Assembly (NCBI GenBank): GCA_037074705.1
Contig: CM073594.1
Span: 58,524,509 to 58,588,508, forward strand
DNA length: 64,000 bases
Source of the DNA: Zhengitettix transpicula
Lineage: Eukaryota > Arthropoda > Insecta > Orthoptera > Tetrigidae
Direction: 5' to 3'
Part shown: positions 1 through 11,972 of the stretch, piece by piece
Position numbering within the stretch: position 1 is the stretch's first letter
Layout of the letters: every line of letters starts with the position of its first letter
Position numbers and translations under genes: made by a program
The notes under the pieces: generated by a model
The model's input: the letters and a program-made list of their open reading frames with translations, nothing else
The model's database searches: none
What the model was told of the DNA's origin: nothing

Positions 1-297
1 CAAAATGTTATTTAGTTAGTCTAATCTGGAAGTTAAGTGACTAAAGATAAATAATTTATTTTTAAAAAATATACAAACCGTCAGAAATTTTCTATGCTGT
101 AATACTGCTTTCGTTACAGTTTTTTCCTCTTTGACCTTTGAGGTTCAAGTAGTATCTTGTGGTAACTTCACAACCTGAAGTATTGATTTGAAGTACCACA
201 TTTGTCGGTAGTGTTTTTTTTAGAAGCTGAGATACAGAGTTCCAGATGTTACATGATGATGATTTATGAAGTAAAAAATGGACTCGCATAACATTCA

Positions 298-375
298 TGA
301 CCGTGTCGGAATTTGAACTAGGGACCTACCTGATGCGAGGCAATAACGCTGACCTCTTCACCTCAGAGAGTAGGC
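298..375 (-). repeat. tRNA-derived SINE-like fragment
   Basis: The minus strand carries a pol III B-box-like word (AGTTCAAATTCC, 308-319). About 40 bases upstream is an A-box-like stretch (TGAGGTGAAGAGG). The spacing is that of a tRNA-type promoter, but the arms do not fold into a clean tRNA. The central word CCTCGCAT also occurs in the tRNA-like copy at 57.6 kb, which suggests one SINE family. It is a decayed retroposon head rather than a working tRNA gene. Confidence 0.4.
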
Positions 376-2060
376 AGTTATCTTCTCTTATATTATAATT
401 TATTTTCTTTAGCTTACTTCGAATACTATGGAGTCCTAAATACCCATTTCACTGCTTAAAAATGCTTAAACTATTGGTATTTTATTTGTGTAACATATGG
501 CATGAAAACCGGATAAATACCGCTTGGAAAGATTATTCATTATGGATTAAATAAAATAGCCAAAAACAGTCTTTTAAAATTTATAATTTAATTAGTAAAG
601 TTCATCATGTTTGGTCGGAACATGTAAAGCTTTACTAATTAAATTTTAATTAAAATTGATAATAAAGTCCGTTGTTACAATTTTGTTACACAATAATTTT
701 TTTCATTTTTGTTTCTCCTTCAACCACCCTGAAAAAATCGTACTTGAAATTGTGTAAGAAATTAAAAAGATTTTTAAGCAAAAAATCTTGTTAGTTGAGT
801 CTCCAATAATTTTCTGACTTTAGCTCAACGTGTCATACTGAAATTAATTTATTCTTGGGGGCCTAGAGCGATATGAAGTAAAGAATTCTTTCTATTCAGA
901 GTTTTTTCAGGGCTGTTTACTTCTAAAGCTTAACATTTTAAATTTATAAATTAAATTAATATGTTAAAATATTTTATATTTAGAAGCCTATTAAAATTTA
1001 TAAAAGATTGTATAAAAAAGACAAAGGAGTATAAATTCTTCAAAGCTCACGCACAATATTATATCTGGATAATTAATGTAAAATAATAATAAATAATCTA
1101 AAATTAAAATCAAGATTCCTACATATTTATCCTAAAACCATTAAGTAGTTGGTGCCATGGATGTTGTTAAAAATGAGAACGTAGTGGAAGAAAAACGGAC
1201 GTAATGAGAAAATCTGCTAGCTCCGAGTGTTGTATTCAGTACTAAATTAGAAATATAGTGATTCTGTGTTAAGTTTCTTTATAGGAAAGAAATTTCTGTC
1301 TCTTAAATGACCAAAGACAAAATACTTACACTTTCAATTACTTAAATATTGATACCTTTAAAATTGTTTGAATATAAGGGTTACTTTTGCAAGAATATTA
1401 ATACTTTCATCGTCCTTTATTTGTTGCTACTCTACATATGGATCAAACTATTTTATGTTTTTAAATAACATAGAGTTGCTTTTGGGTATTAAATTTTATG
1501 TAGTGTGGTGAAGAGGAAAATACTTGGGATTTTTATGTTTGTGGTAACTCTTAACTAACAATTTCATGTGTAAATTCAATGAGTGCTGATATTAATAATA
1601 AAGTTGAGAGCACCAACATCTCTAAGATTTAATATTACTGTTATTATCAAATTGACTAATTACAGATATATTCATCTAATTGTCAGAAAAAATATTAATT
1701 AAAGATATTTCCTTCTCAAATATCCGTACAGTGGTAGGTGCAGTTATTTTATTCAATTTGTTCAGAATAATTATATACAAACACTAAACAACATCACATG
1801 TTTTTTAATAGTTAAGAATGTGCTCCCTTCAAACCAAACATTGAACATGAAATTACTTTTCAAATAAAACGTCGAGATATGGATGCAATTAATTTTTTGC
1901 GAGATATTCGGTCATGAGGTTATTATAATAAATAATTTTTGTCAGTGTGTTTTCAACAGAAGTCGATCAATTCACATAAAAATTAACTTACGTTAAAATT
2001 AATCTTCGTACGGACAAACTTAAAATAGAGAAACAATAACTAAGAAAATTGGATTTTAAA
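376..2060. other. AT-rich DNA, nothing recognised
   Basis: About 1.7 kb of AT-rich sequence with stops in every frame. I see no repeat shared with the rest of the window and no gene signal. Confidence 0.5.
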
Positions 2061-2063
2061 ATT

Positions 2064-2096
2064 GCCAGACGTTTCGAGGCGGATAAGCGTCTTTTT
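2064..2096 (-). repeat. GAAACGT hairpin module, copy 1
   Basis: On the minus strand a stem reads GACGC-loop-GCCTC followed by GAAACGTCTGG. It has the same layout as other copies of the CTGAAGA/GAAACGTT module in this window. It is probably the 3' end of an old retroelement; no coding part is left. Confidence 0.35.
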
Positions 2097-2891
2097 ATAA
2101 TGTCGTATAATTTAAATATTTCAACTATTTTAAGCCTGTCTGAAAAAACACATAATTGATTTATGTTTCAGTGGAAAATAATAAATTATTTCAGCAAATA
2201 ATGAAAACTTCTGTGTAATTAAATTTTTTGTATTTTAGGATGTCTTAAGTTATTAAATTGTGTGTGATAATTTATGCTGGCTTGTTTCAAATTATTTTTA
2301 ATAGGAGGAGGAATTCATTTTATAAAACATAAAAATATTTTAAACAGAATCTTACACGTAGTTAAATAAATGATTTAATTATTGCGTATCTAATATAGGA
2401 CCTAAATTTAAATAAAAAGCTTTTGATCGTGTGTTTATTGAAACCTTATGTCCGTAAACAACATTTGTTAATAAATTCCGTTTATTCGTATTTTGTAAAC
2501 AAAATATCAAAACAATGTAGTATTTTAATAGAGAGACTGCTTAGTTCAAATATAAGTTCTCGATATTAAGTAACAAAGTTTTTGGAACCCATTATTAATA
2601 AAAAGTATTATAAATATTTGCCATTATAAATTGAATGCTCCTTGATTTATGATGATGTTATTATTAAAAGTGAAAATTTTATTGGATTTACATGATTTTC
2701 TCCAATAAGTGGCATGTATGGTAGGCCAATCATTTTAAATTTTATTCAAAAGTCTTAATTTTAATATTAAATATTTTTTGTAATATACTACTTGATGATA
2801 TTAATTAAAACATAAATTTCACATCATTGAATAATTATTCATTACAGAAATTAATTATACAGGTCTCACCTTTCTCAACTAGTATTATGTT

Positions 2892-2932
2892 CATCTGATA
2901 AAGCTCCAATATAGGGACAAAACGTAGGGATT
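2892..2932 (+). repeat. Weak hairpin module, copy 2
   Basis: A TCTGATAAAG word is followed by a short irregular stem and then AAAACGTAGGG. It resembles the other modules but the paired arms are poor. The rest of 2.1-3.07 kb is plain AT-rich DNA. Confidence 0.22.
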
Positions 2933-3072
2933 TCCTATTTTTATACTTTGTAAATTTTACTGTCAGTGTAACCAGTATAGTAAATATTTAATATTAAACT
3001 TGGTCTGAATTATGGTGACATTATGTTGGTGTATGTTCTATGATGGCTTCAAACATGTCTATTTTTATGTCT

Positions 3073-3260
3073 CTACAAAATAAGTTGGCATTCAAAAATC
3101 CGACAACCTCCAGAGATATAGTAATAGTAATAGTAATAAGAAATATAGCCCAAATGCAGACAGAATAAGTGATAATATAAATACCACACAACGTTTTTGG
3201 GATCCTTGTTCCTTTCTTCAGGTGCTAAGAAACCCCGAGAGCGACACAACTGCACTAGTC
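3073..3260 (-). repeat. Interspersed repeat family A tail (TTAGCACCTGAAG...GTTGTGTGGTATTTA)
   Basis: The minus strand shares about 120 bases with the copies at 9.6, 35.9 and 36.1 kb: CAGTTGTG, TCTTAGCACCTGAAG, GATCCC, AACGTTGTGTGGTATTTATA, then TTTCTTATT and a TTA-type microsatellite. One frame is open for 60 codons, and similar peptides are readable in the other copies. That is explained by shared repeat ancestry; no protein family is recognised. The hairpin plus microsatellite end suggests a LINE or SINE 3' tail. Confidence 0.55.
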
Positions 3261-3884
3261 AGTTGACAAAACTGAAAAAGTATTTCACGTTGTGTCACTT
3301 ATATTTATTTGGCTATCTTTCTTATTAATAATTTTTAATCAGACTTAAATTGTTCATTCAAGACCTATAGACAGCCACATTTTCTAAAATGATGGATTTT
3401 CTATGGTTATATATTCCGTAAGTATTTAACTGAAAATAAAACCCTGTACAGTCCTTTATAAAAGTGAAATTAAACAGAAGTGAAAAGAAAATGAAATTTT
3501 AATTTTTTTTTACTAAGTACTAAGTAAAGAAAACAGTTATACACAATTTCGACTCAACTAAATAAAATAGTTCACAGAAATTTGATCCTAACCTTCTACT
3601 AAATAGTTAATGTATTTATCATAAACGTTTGATTTCTTATCTTAATTCAAAGATTGCTCACGCTATGATTTTCTATTTCTGTTTTAAAAATAAGGTAAAC
3701 CTTTAGGACCAGAGGTTTCCTGGATTTTGAAAGCCAGCTGTAACAGTTAACAACGGTTGTACTGTTCTACCTCTATTTCAGAAACCTATAATGTTATTTA
3801 CCTCGCTCTTAGCTCGTAATGGCGTAAAGATGTAGCAAAATGGAAATATAAGACGTTGATAATATTCGATATGTCATTTTTTAA

Positions 3885-4240
3885 TATTTATTGAGCATTT
3901 TTGATGTGCGGCCTCTTCTTTCGAGCCGGCGAACAACTGATTGGGTTAGGTATCGCCTCTTGAAGACGCGCCATTCGTCAAGAGGAAAGCACCTGCCATC
4001 CACAGACAAGCTGCATCCATCGCGGACGCTTCGCCTTATTCTCCGCACGGAGCTATGGAAATTGAAACTCGCCCGGGGAATTCGGGAGGGGGCTTTTATC
4101 TGTGTCTCAGCCGCCGTGTTTGCCTTCAATCTTATCCGCGAAAAATAAAAAAAAATCAGTGTTACGCCGCCTGTGTGTCACACAATCACTCTTCCGCTCG
4201 AGTAGCTCGCTCTGCTTGCAGCTAACAAACAACCAGCAGC
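3885..4240. other. CpG-rich island, no recognised product
   Basis: About 350 bp with many CpG dinucleotides and clearly higher GC than the surroundings. Opposed open frames exist on both strands (about 82-85 codons, 3881-4148), as expected for a GC-rich stretch with few stops. Neither peptide resembles a family I know. It could be a promoter-proximal CpG island, an old exon or a young repeat. A frame of 74 codons at 4102-4326 overlaps it and is equally unsupported. Confidence 0.3.
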
Positions 4241-4677
4241 GCTTCAATATCAGATATTCCGAATTGACGTTCATTCTACAAAATTACTGGATGTGCCATT
4301 CGTATGAAGAAGCTTTGTGTATGTGACTTTTGTGTGCCTCCTTTACAACAAATATTTACGGAAACGTAGTATGCAGAATTAAAAATAAATGAAAAGTTGC
4401 AGTGAAACATGCCAGTTATGAAACACGTAAAAGTTCCCAGGGAATTCGGTAATTCTAATTAAACGTGGAACTAAACCTGTACGAAGCCACCAGCTATTCT
4501 TAATTTTAATTCATTACTAGTTTGTATAAAATAGATGAAACTTCAAATGAACAACCATGATACTTCTTTTTACAGTGGTAAGACAATAAGGTAACTACTT
4601 TAGATGTAGGTTTCAAGCTTTATTTGTGGTTACAAATACGGTTTTTGAAAATGTAGAAGTGAATCCATTATAAACCT

Positions 4678-4678
<1 letters not shown>

Positions 4679-4713
<35 letters not shown>
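4679..4713. repeat. (TA)n microsatellite
   Basis: An uninterrupted run of about 17 TA units. Confidence 0.95.
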
Positions 4714-4716
<3 letters not shown>

Positions 4717-4919
4717 AATTGTAATAAACAACATGTTTACTAACTGGGTCACTAACTGGGTTTTGACAATTAGAACAAAATCGATGTATAACCTGACAAT
4801 TAACAATTAAAATATAAAAAGTTAACCTAAAACAATATGAAAATAAGTGAAAAGAAAACTTAACGAAACGAAAACTGAACGAAATCTGACTATACCTTTA
4901 TAATTATCGTTTACAAATT

Positions 4920-5520
4920 TATATCAAAGTTTTTTTTACTCACGGACCGTCTGTCTGGTAGCAGATCTCTCTCTTGTATCTTGAAAACTACCACACTAAA
5001 AGGTCATTTTTACACAGACTTTAAACTTCATTGAAAATTTTAATACACACGATTAAAATACTCGTCCTCTGCTATCTGGATCCTCGGATGAGTCTGCTAG
5101 TGGTTGTCGGTCCCCTCTATGCGATATATGTTCAATCAGCGTGAAGGAACCATTTGCTTCACAGTGTGCAAATTATTATTTAAATCTCTCCGTGAAAATG
5201 TTGTTTGCTTTCATGTAGAAATACAGGATCTCGCCATTCGTACTTTATATCTGCAAACTTTACTGTTCGTTGCTCTAGGTGAACTCAAATGTATTATATC
5301 TCCCCGTCGACTTTTAACTGCTTCATCTCTCGTACGCCACCATTCATAGCCGATTCCAGACTTTTAGATCATCAGACTTTTACGTTTTTCAGGTCCCCAC
5401 GTGAACTGAACTGTTCCGTTTCTCGCAGCCAACTGGTATTCTGCAAGTGCATACAGAGTTTAAGCGCGCGTGGTCTCCATTGTTGAACAAAGGAAAAACC
5501 CGCCTTCATTGTCACCTTTA
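4920..5520. other. Mixed-composition segment, two short overlapping open frames
   Basis: Slightly GC-richer than its flanks. Frames of 81 and 65 codons overlap between 5104 and 5486; the first begins at TTG rather than ATG. No domain, signal peptide or splice context is convincing. It lies just upstream of the LTR-like sequence at 5.7 kb and could be old retroelement or host exon DNA. Confidence 0.15.
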
Positions 5521-5691
5521 CGCATTCGTACCGCTAACAATTTAATTATATTAAAAACAATTAATGGCCTGTTTAATTGGCATTACAATATATTATAGAG
5601 ATCAACAATTTGTAATGTACATTTTATTTAAATTTTTCATTTTATATTATTGTTGGCGTAACTATGAGGCCGGAGCATTGTAAAGAACATT

Positions 5692-6290
5692 AAGTGTTGC
5701 GCAAGAATGCATAGACTCTAATGGTTGCTACGGATTATTGTCGAAAAGCGTACGCACACAGAAATTTGTCAGAAAACAGTCAGTGTGTTTTGGGAGGCTG
5801 AGCAGAGTGTTCGGAGGGCCTGACCAGTATGATAGTCATGGCGAGAGTGTTTTGGGACCTGATCGGAGTGGTTACGGCAGTCTGCTGTGGCGGACTAGCG
5901 AATGGTGGTCGCATTCAGCGTATGTATTAAAGTTATTTCTACAGAAAAACTGAGTGTGACAATATGTACGACAGTAAAGTTTGTGAAATGATAGTGAGAT
6001 GCAGTATTTTTTTTAAACTGAAACGTTATAGCAATCACTGCTTTGATCTGTAAATAAAATATTTTTATTTAAAATTAAAATAACTGTGGAGTGCACAAAC
6101 CGGTACCAGAGCTGCTCTGAAGAAAAATTGTATGTAGAAACGTAATTTTGTAAACCTTTATGCAAATAATTTGCCGTCAGATTTCTCTAATTTTTGTTGT
6201 TGTTAGATTCTTTTTATACAATGTTGTTATTGTAGATTTAATTTGTATATTATTTTGAAACTTTGGAGACAATTGCTAACCACTATCATT
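5692..6290 (+). repeat. Solo-LTR-like sequence, copy 1
   Basis: Begins TGTTGCGCAAGAATG, matching TGTGGCGCAAGGATG at 32359. The two share further blocks in the same order: CAGTGTGTTTTGGGAG, GTACCAGAGC-GCTCT, GCAGAAACGT-like and GTCAGATTTCTCT. The sequence at 14.7-15.36 kb shares the GTACCAG and GTCAGATTT blocks and is followed by a primer-binding site. I therefore read this as a solo LTR. Exact ends are uncertain and no coding region remains. Confidence 0.42.
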
Positions 6291-7300
6291 ATTAGAGGCC
6301 CTCTGGCTCTGATCCTCATTAAAGCTGATGGATGCATTTAATGTTTAAAATTCAATGTAAATCGAAATTGTAATTAAATAATCTTTTATCTCTTTAAAAT
6401 AATTTCGTTTAATTTCAAGGTAAAATCCTGTTAACTGTCTTCATTTGTTTCATTAATAGTTTTTGAATATTACATAATTTGACTCTAACGTGGTGGCTTT
6501 ATTTTCCTTTGTCAATTTTGTTTAATCAGCAATTAGATTACATTTTAATCTATAAGCCAAGAGCGAGGTATGTGATACAACAAACTTTTTTCTTCCATAC
6601 TCACGTTTATAATTTCATAGTTGGTACTATACTTAATAAGATAAATACTGTGACTCTTAAACCTCATATGCAAATTTATTTTTTAAAAGTTTTTAAGATT
6701 AACAATCCTGTTTATTCTCTCATTTATGAAAGTGGAGAAGAATTAATATCAACCAAAGTGGAATAATATCAAAGAAGTCTAGATCTAGCGTTTATAGTTT
6801 AGCCTTTATTAATTCATTGTCTTATAAAATTGTTAATGAAAACTCATGTTAATGTAATTAAGATAACACAAACATATTAATAACATTGTAAATTTGTTTA
6901 CTTTATTGATAGATAGAAAGTTTGGTACCTTGCTCAGATGTTAATAAGAGATATATTATATTCACTTAGACAATTTTAGAACTCCGTATTTATAACAAAA
7001 AATTAAGTTTGAAGCCTACATTTTAAGTGGTTACTTTATTGTCTAAGCACTGAGAAATAAACAACCATTGTTTTCCAATTGAAGGGACATCTATTTGATA
7101 TAAAGAAAATAATCCATTCAAATTTAGAATATATGAGGCTATATTTATAAATATAAATACAGTTAAAAGTATTAATGATATAAATGAAGGAAATGACACC
7201 GACCTTCACTATGCGAATATTTTGAACAAATTTACAAATAATTAAACTGTCACTATAACTATCTCTGGTGTCAGCTACTGCTCTTTGATTTGTAATCAAG
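6291..7300. other. AT-rich DNA, nothing recognised
   Basis: One kilobase of AT-rich sequence. Open frames at 6479-6766 and 7036-7299 have the Leu/Ile/Phe/Tyr/Asn composition expected of random AT-rich DNA, and no motif is visible. Confidence 0.5.
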
Positions 7301-7508
7301 ATTTACATGTTCAAAGATTGAAGCCTTTCCCGGTGCAGTTGTTCAATATATTGTTCTCGGAGTTCAACCGGGTTTTGCAAAATTGTAGAACGCAACGTTT
7401 CGACGACTAAAAGCTCTGTCGTCATCTTTTAGTCGTCGAAACATTGCGTTCTACAATTATGCAAAACCCGGTTGAACTCCGAGAACAATATATTGAATAT
7501 TTACATGT
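7301..7508. mobile_element. Palindromic insertion flanked by a 10-bp direct repeat
   Basis: Two 72-bp arms (7342-7413 and 7426-7497) are reverse complements with only two mismatches and a 12-bp spacer. The insertion is bracketed by ATTTACATGT at 7301-7310 and again at 7499-7508, a likely target-site duplication. Each arm contains the module GTCGTC-GAAAC-TTGCG and the word GAACTCCGAGAAC, which resembles GAACCCGAGAAC near 11.5 kb. The arms therefore look like two opposed copies of a retroelement 3' end. As RNA it would form a long near-perfect hairpin. Confidence 0.75.
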
Positions 7509-9600
7509 CATTAGACGACACTCTTTAGCAACAACGGGATCAAAAAGTTGTTTTAAGCTGTAAATTTTTAACTGTGATCTTACACATTTATTGTAAATAT
7601 ATGAGTTGATAAATAATTATACATTACTTCTGTAATTGTAGCTTTTGTGTTTGATGAGTACGAAAGCTATATTAAACGATTTTATTGAGACTTTTTTTGG
7701 AATCATTTACAGAACAACTAACAGTATTGAAATCTACATTCTACAGCAACAATAAGAATTTGTAACCATTAACTATAGTTCAGTAATTATTCATAAAACT
7801 TTATAACTGAAAACATTGTCGTCCTGTACAATTATTTAGAACTTTTATAGTCTCTATACATAATGCATTGATACAGTTTCGTAATTCCATATATTTTTTA
7901 ACACCCATTCTATAATCATTATTGTCCTTTTTATCATAGCGTTCACATATTGTTATATATTTATCACATCCACATATAAAGAGACAATTTTTTTATGGTA
8001 GAACTAACTCCATACAAGCCAATAAAAGGATCATTTTATTTTTTATACGTGTAAATTTTAAGAAACCTTAGAATTTTTTTTTCAGTTTCACAGCTATTTA
8101 ACTGAAATTCCGTACACATGCGATTGTCTCGTATGACTTTGGGTGAGATCGCAGTGACATAAAACCGGAAGTGTTTATCTCTGATTTATATTTAGTGCAT
8201 GTGTATTTTACTTCAAATGATACATCTTAAGCAAACGTAACCGCAGTCCACAGAACTTCTCCCTTAGATTTTGTAATATTATATTAGAACACATAGCTAA
8301 CACGATGAATAAGCTGACTGTAAGAGTAAATACGGTAGCTGCTGTTTGAAGCATTCAGAAGCTCCGTTATCAGATGTGGATGATAACGTGTTTCGCAGTC
8401 AGTTCTGCTGCTTGGAGATGGACGTGGTTTCCGAGCTTCTGTTGCTCGTACGTGAAATTACTGTTTACTTACTCAGCTTCCAGGCAAGGGATGATCATCT
8501 CAACCTGAAAATTAAGCTCATCTATTATGCAAACCAACTGATGATGGCCTGTAGACTTTACATTTGTCCAAAAGGTACACAGTAGGCGAGGAGTTAATTT
8601 TAGGAAGTTCATACTTAAGTGCAGAAAGTAAAATATTTGCTGTTAACATTTACGGTTGAGATGAAGTGAGAAGAATTTTTTCATATGTATGTCCTTTTAC
8701 GTAAAATGATGTAATCTAAGAAGATTATTCGCGGTGTAACCTACTCCTTACTACCGAATTATTATTACCACATTTATTAAATAGCCTTTCATAGTTCTAC
8801 AATTTTAGCTCTTCAATTTATTAATAAAATTTTCTAACGCAACTTGCATAAATAAGCACTCCATGCATTGTAATATTTTAAATTTTTTTGAACCTGTTAA
8901 TAGAATTTTTACTCCCCTTTCGATTAAAATTTTGTTTAACAAGGTTACGAAGCGTTTCTGTTGTATTCCATAGATACAATGTAGGCCGCCTGTTTCTTTT
9001 AAAATCTTTATAAATAACTTGTTCATCATGACCTGGGTCCAAACTTTGGACACAATTTCATGAGATTTAATCATCCAATTTAATTTAATTTAATTCAAAT
9101 TATTCCGAATTCGTTGGCTGTTTTATTTATACATAAGGTGAGATAAATACAATATTAATCCCATCCTCTTACATAATCCAATATGTTGTTATTTTTTCAA
9201 ATTTCCTGTGCTACTTCCAGCTCTTACATATTTCTTCATATTTATTTTGAGAAATTCTATGACGTTACTTCTCTTTATTTATCTTAAATTTATTTGTTAT
9301 TTTAAGGCAATTTCTGTTTAATAATTTTTTTATTTCTATAAATAATTTCTTACAATTACCGTCATTTATATTCCAACATGATGAATTTTACTCCTTAAGA
9401 TAAGATGAATTTGATTCGCATGTTTACAATTTTCATACTTTAAAAAAATTTAATATTGAGCTCTACAGAACGATTAACACTTAATGTGAGGATTTTTTTT
9501 CACTAAACACTTTTAGACCATAGTTAAGCAACACTTTTGTTAAAAAAAAATTTTGATAATTTAAATATAAAAATTCTGGTATCTCCGATGATAAAATTAT
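7509..9600. other. AT-rich DNA with a short GC-richer patch at 8.28-8.60 kb
   Basis: Mostly AT-rich and without features. The patch at 8280-8600 has balanced composition and a 79-codon frame (8346-8585, TTG start) with no recognised family and no clear splice sites. A short (AATTT)n run lies at 9077-9096. Confidence 0.4.
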
Positions 9601-9730
9601 TGATAGTTTTCGTTTGATAATAATAAGAAAGATAACCGAATACATACAAAATAAGTGATAATATAAATACCACACAACCTTTATCGGTTTGTCCCATTCT
9701 TCAGGTGCTAAGAAGAGCGCTGGTCAATTG
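9600..9730 (-). repeat. Repeat family A tail, second copy
   Basis: The minus strand reads CTCTTCTTAGCACCTGAAGA, GGGACAAACCG, GGTTGTGTGGTATTTATA and then TATCTTTCTTATTATTA. This is the same order as at 3.1 and 36 kb. The second half of the hairpin has drifted (GATAAAGG instead of CCGAAACG). Confidence 0.55.
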
Positions 9731-9879
9731 ACAACATTCAAAAGCCAATTTTCATTTCAGTGTTCTTCTGAAATAAACCGAAGATAAAACTATAATTTTA
9801 AGGAAAGCTCCTCATGAAATTTGGAAATTTCTTTTAAGGTTTTAAACATTTTTCAAAGGAAAAATTAGAACCAAACCAT

Positions 9880-10110
9880 TTGTACACGCCTATAAGAGGC
9901 TCTACTTAATCTTCGACGACCCCCCCCCCCTCCCGTCCCACAATCGTAAGGCGACAACTTCTTCTGTGAATAGCAGCATTGGTGTCCCCGTAGCAGCTCT
10001 TTTTTTCTCCTTGCTCTTCTGATTGTGTGCTTCCACTTTAACTTGCTTTATTGCTTCCTTAGACATGCAAGTTGGACGCACCAAGACGATAAGCTGCCTC
10101 AACTTAAACC
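9880..10110. other. Poly-C-containing segment with an unrecognised minus-strand frame
   Basis: A run of C (9921-9930) sits at the 3' end of a 66-codon minus-strand frame (9902-10102). That frame is Lys/Glu/Gln-rich in the middle and more protein-like in composition than most in the window. It has no motif I know, and the Gly run at its end is a translation of the poly-C tract. I do not call a gene. Confidence 0.15.
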
Positions 10111-10219
10111 CTTTTTAATAACAGCATCTTCAGTTTGTTCCTCTCCCAGTCTATTTTTTTAAGCCCACACGATTCTTGTGAATTTTTAAACAATGTTTTA
10201 CAACTTTTTAAACCTGCAG

Positions 10220-10617
10220 ACTTTGTGCGTTTCAAAACTATAATAATTATTTGAATATACGTTTTTATTTACTAATTAATAATTAGAAAAATTGTTAACC
10301 TAGATACTATGATATACTATTAAATAATTATTGAACTTTACACATTAAGGATCATTTCATTTGAATATAATGCTTGATAAGAAATAAACTAAGCAACGTT
10401 TAAGTAATTTATTTATGATCCTTAACCATATTCATAACAACTAAACAAAAACAAAGACAAAAAAACTCCAAGAGCAAACCCATATAATACATACTTTTTT
10501 TATTCGTATTATTAACTTATAAATATATTACTTTGAGCGTTTCATATCTGTAATAATATATTTGAATATATATTTTTATTCAGTAATTAATATTTAACAA
10601 AAATGTTATCCGAGATA
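10220..10617 (+). repeat. Direct repeat, about 88 bp, period about 310 bp
   Basis: The block at 10220-10307 recurs diverged at 10530-10617. Both read CTTTG-GCGTTTCA, TAATAAT, TTTGAATATA, TTTTTATT and TAATTAAT before an AATGTTA/ATTGTTA word. The intervening DNA is not obviously duplicated. 10.62-11.46 kb holds nothing else I recognise. Confidence 0.55.
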
Positions 10618-11467
10618 GAAGCATTTATGAGAAAAAATTTTCAATAAATTATAAGATAAATATGAACACCAATTTGTTTCGTTTAATGAGAGTGGAGAAT
10701 CCCCATCAATTAAAAAATTTCCTTTCACTAAAATTTATAAATAATTTTAGTAAAATAGCTCAGTATTTCCTACAGAGCTTCGACAGGACATTACTGAATC
10801 ATTTATCATATTTCTGTTAATTATATGTTATTTAGAGCCTGTAAATAATTTAGTAAATGTGTCATTGGAATTTAAACCAAGTATAAGTTCCTTTACGATT
10901 GGAACGCATTTAGGTAATTTGTGTTTCTTTCGTTACCATAAATATTTAATGCTATTTGCCTTGAGGTTAAGTATTGCCCTTTATTCTTACCCTTTTAATA
11001 AATATTAAAGTTTTCTTAGATTTCCTTCTATCGCCCCTTTTCGCATTCGCAAACTTTGAGTATTTACAAACGGAAGAGAGCTAAAAGTTTCCGTAATGCA
11101 TAGCAGCTGCTTTCAAACTAAAACTTTTTAATTTCAAGCACACCTTGGAAATATGTAGAAGAATATCTTAGTCTAAAACATCAATTTATCGTAAGAAGTA
11201 CATGTATATCTCGTACTTAATAAAATAGTACACTGACAGACAATGTACATGGATAATTCTGGATTAATAATTTAATTTTTTTAGATTACGATGTAATCTC
11301 AGTTTCTTCCACTATTCTTTTTTGTAAGCTACCTTTAGAAAAAAAATACAGTCTATAACCAGAAAATTTTCAGCATTAAATCTCCTTAATTGTTACTAAA
11401 TTACGCAACACATGTACAATAGTTAGGAACACGAATATAACTTTCGCAAATTTGACCGGTTAACTTG

Positions 11468-11580
11468 TTGTTGGAAGAGTTCTCGGGTTCCCAACAGGTT
11501 GTTAGTAGACGACGTTTCGTCGACAAACCCCGTCGACATCTTTCAGGTGGAATGAATTACAACGCCACTCTCTTCCAACA
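11468..11580 (-). repeat. Structured retroelement tail with nested stems
   Basis: An 11-bp terminal inverted repeat (TGTTGGAAGAG and CTCTTCCAACA) encloses, on the minus strand, GTGG-loop-CCAC, then CTGAAAGA, then the stem GTCGAC-GGGGTTT-GTCGAC, then GAAACGTCGTC. The word GAACCCGAGAACTC links it to the palindrome at 7.3 kb. The layout resembles a hammerhead core, but the core has an extra A and I see no cleavage triplet. A 3'-UTR recognition hairpin is an equally good explanation. Confidence 0.5.
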
Positions 11581-11972
11581 TGAATGTGATTTATTGGAAG
11601 GTAAAGTCGAATAAATCATGACCATGCCCGGCGATGCTTCACAATTGTACACTTACGTGAATTTCTCTGGTCACAAACCACTTATTCTGTATGACTGTTG
11701 TGCAGGGTGCATGATCTGTGACTACGTATATTTACGACCCCAGCACATGTTGTTAGGGTTGGAAAAACTTACATTAATTTAAATTTTACTTACATTATAT
11801 TAAACTTATTTTATTTACATAAGACACCCTTTGTTGTTGTTTGTCGTTTAAAAGTTTCAAGCATTTAAATTTAAGTTAAAAATACTCATACAATTTAATT
11901 TGAAGTTAGTTGTAACTGCCATCGATGCTCTTCAATTAAATTATTGATACGTTATTCTAATTACAAGTAACG

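Noticed and set aside
9902..10102. Lys-rich minus-strand frame as a gene
   Set aside because: The C-terminal Gly run is a translated homopolymer tract, and there is no recognised domain.
11505..11550. Active hammerhead ribozyme
   Set aside because: The core has an extra base and no cleavage triplet or adjacent stem III is visible; reported only as hammerhead-like.
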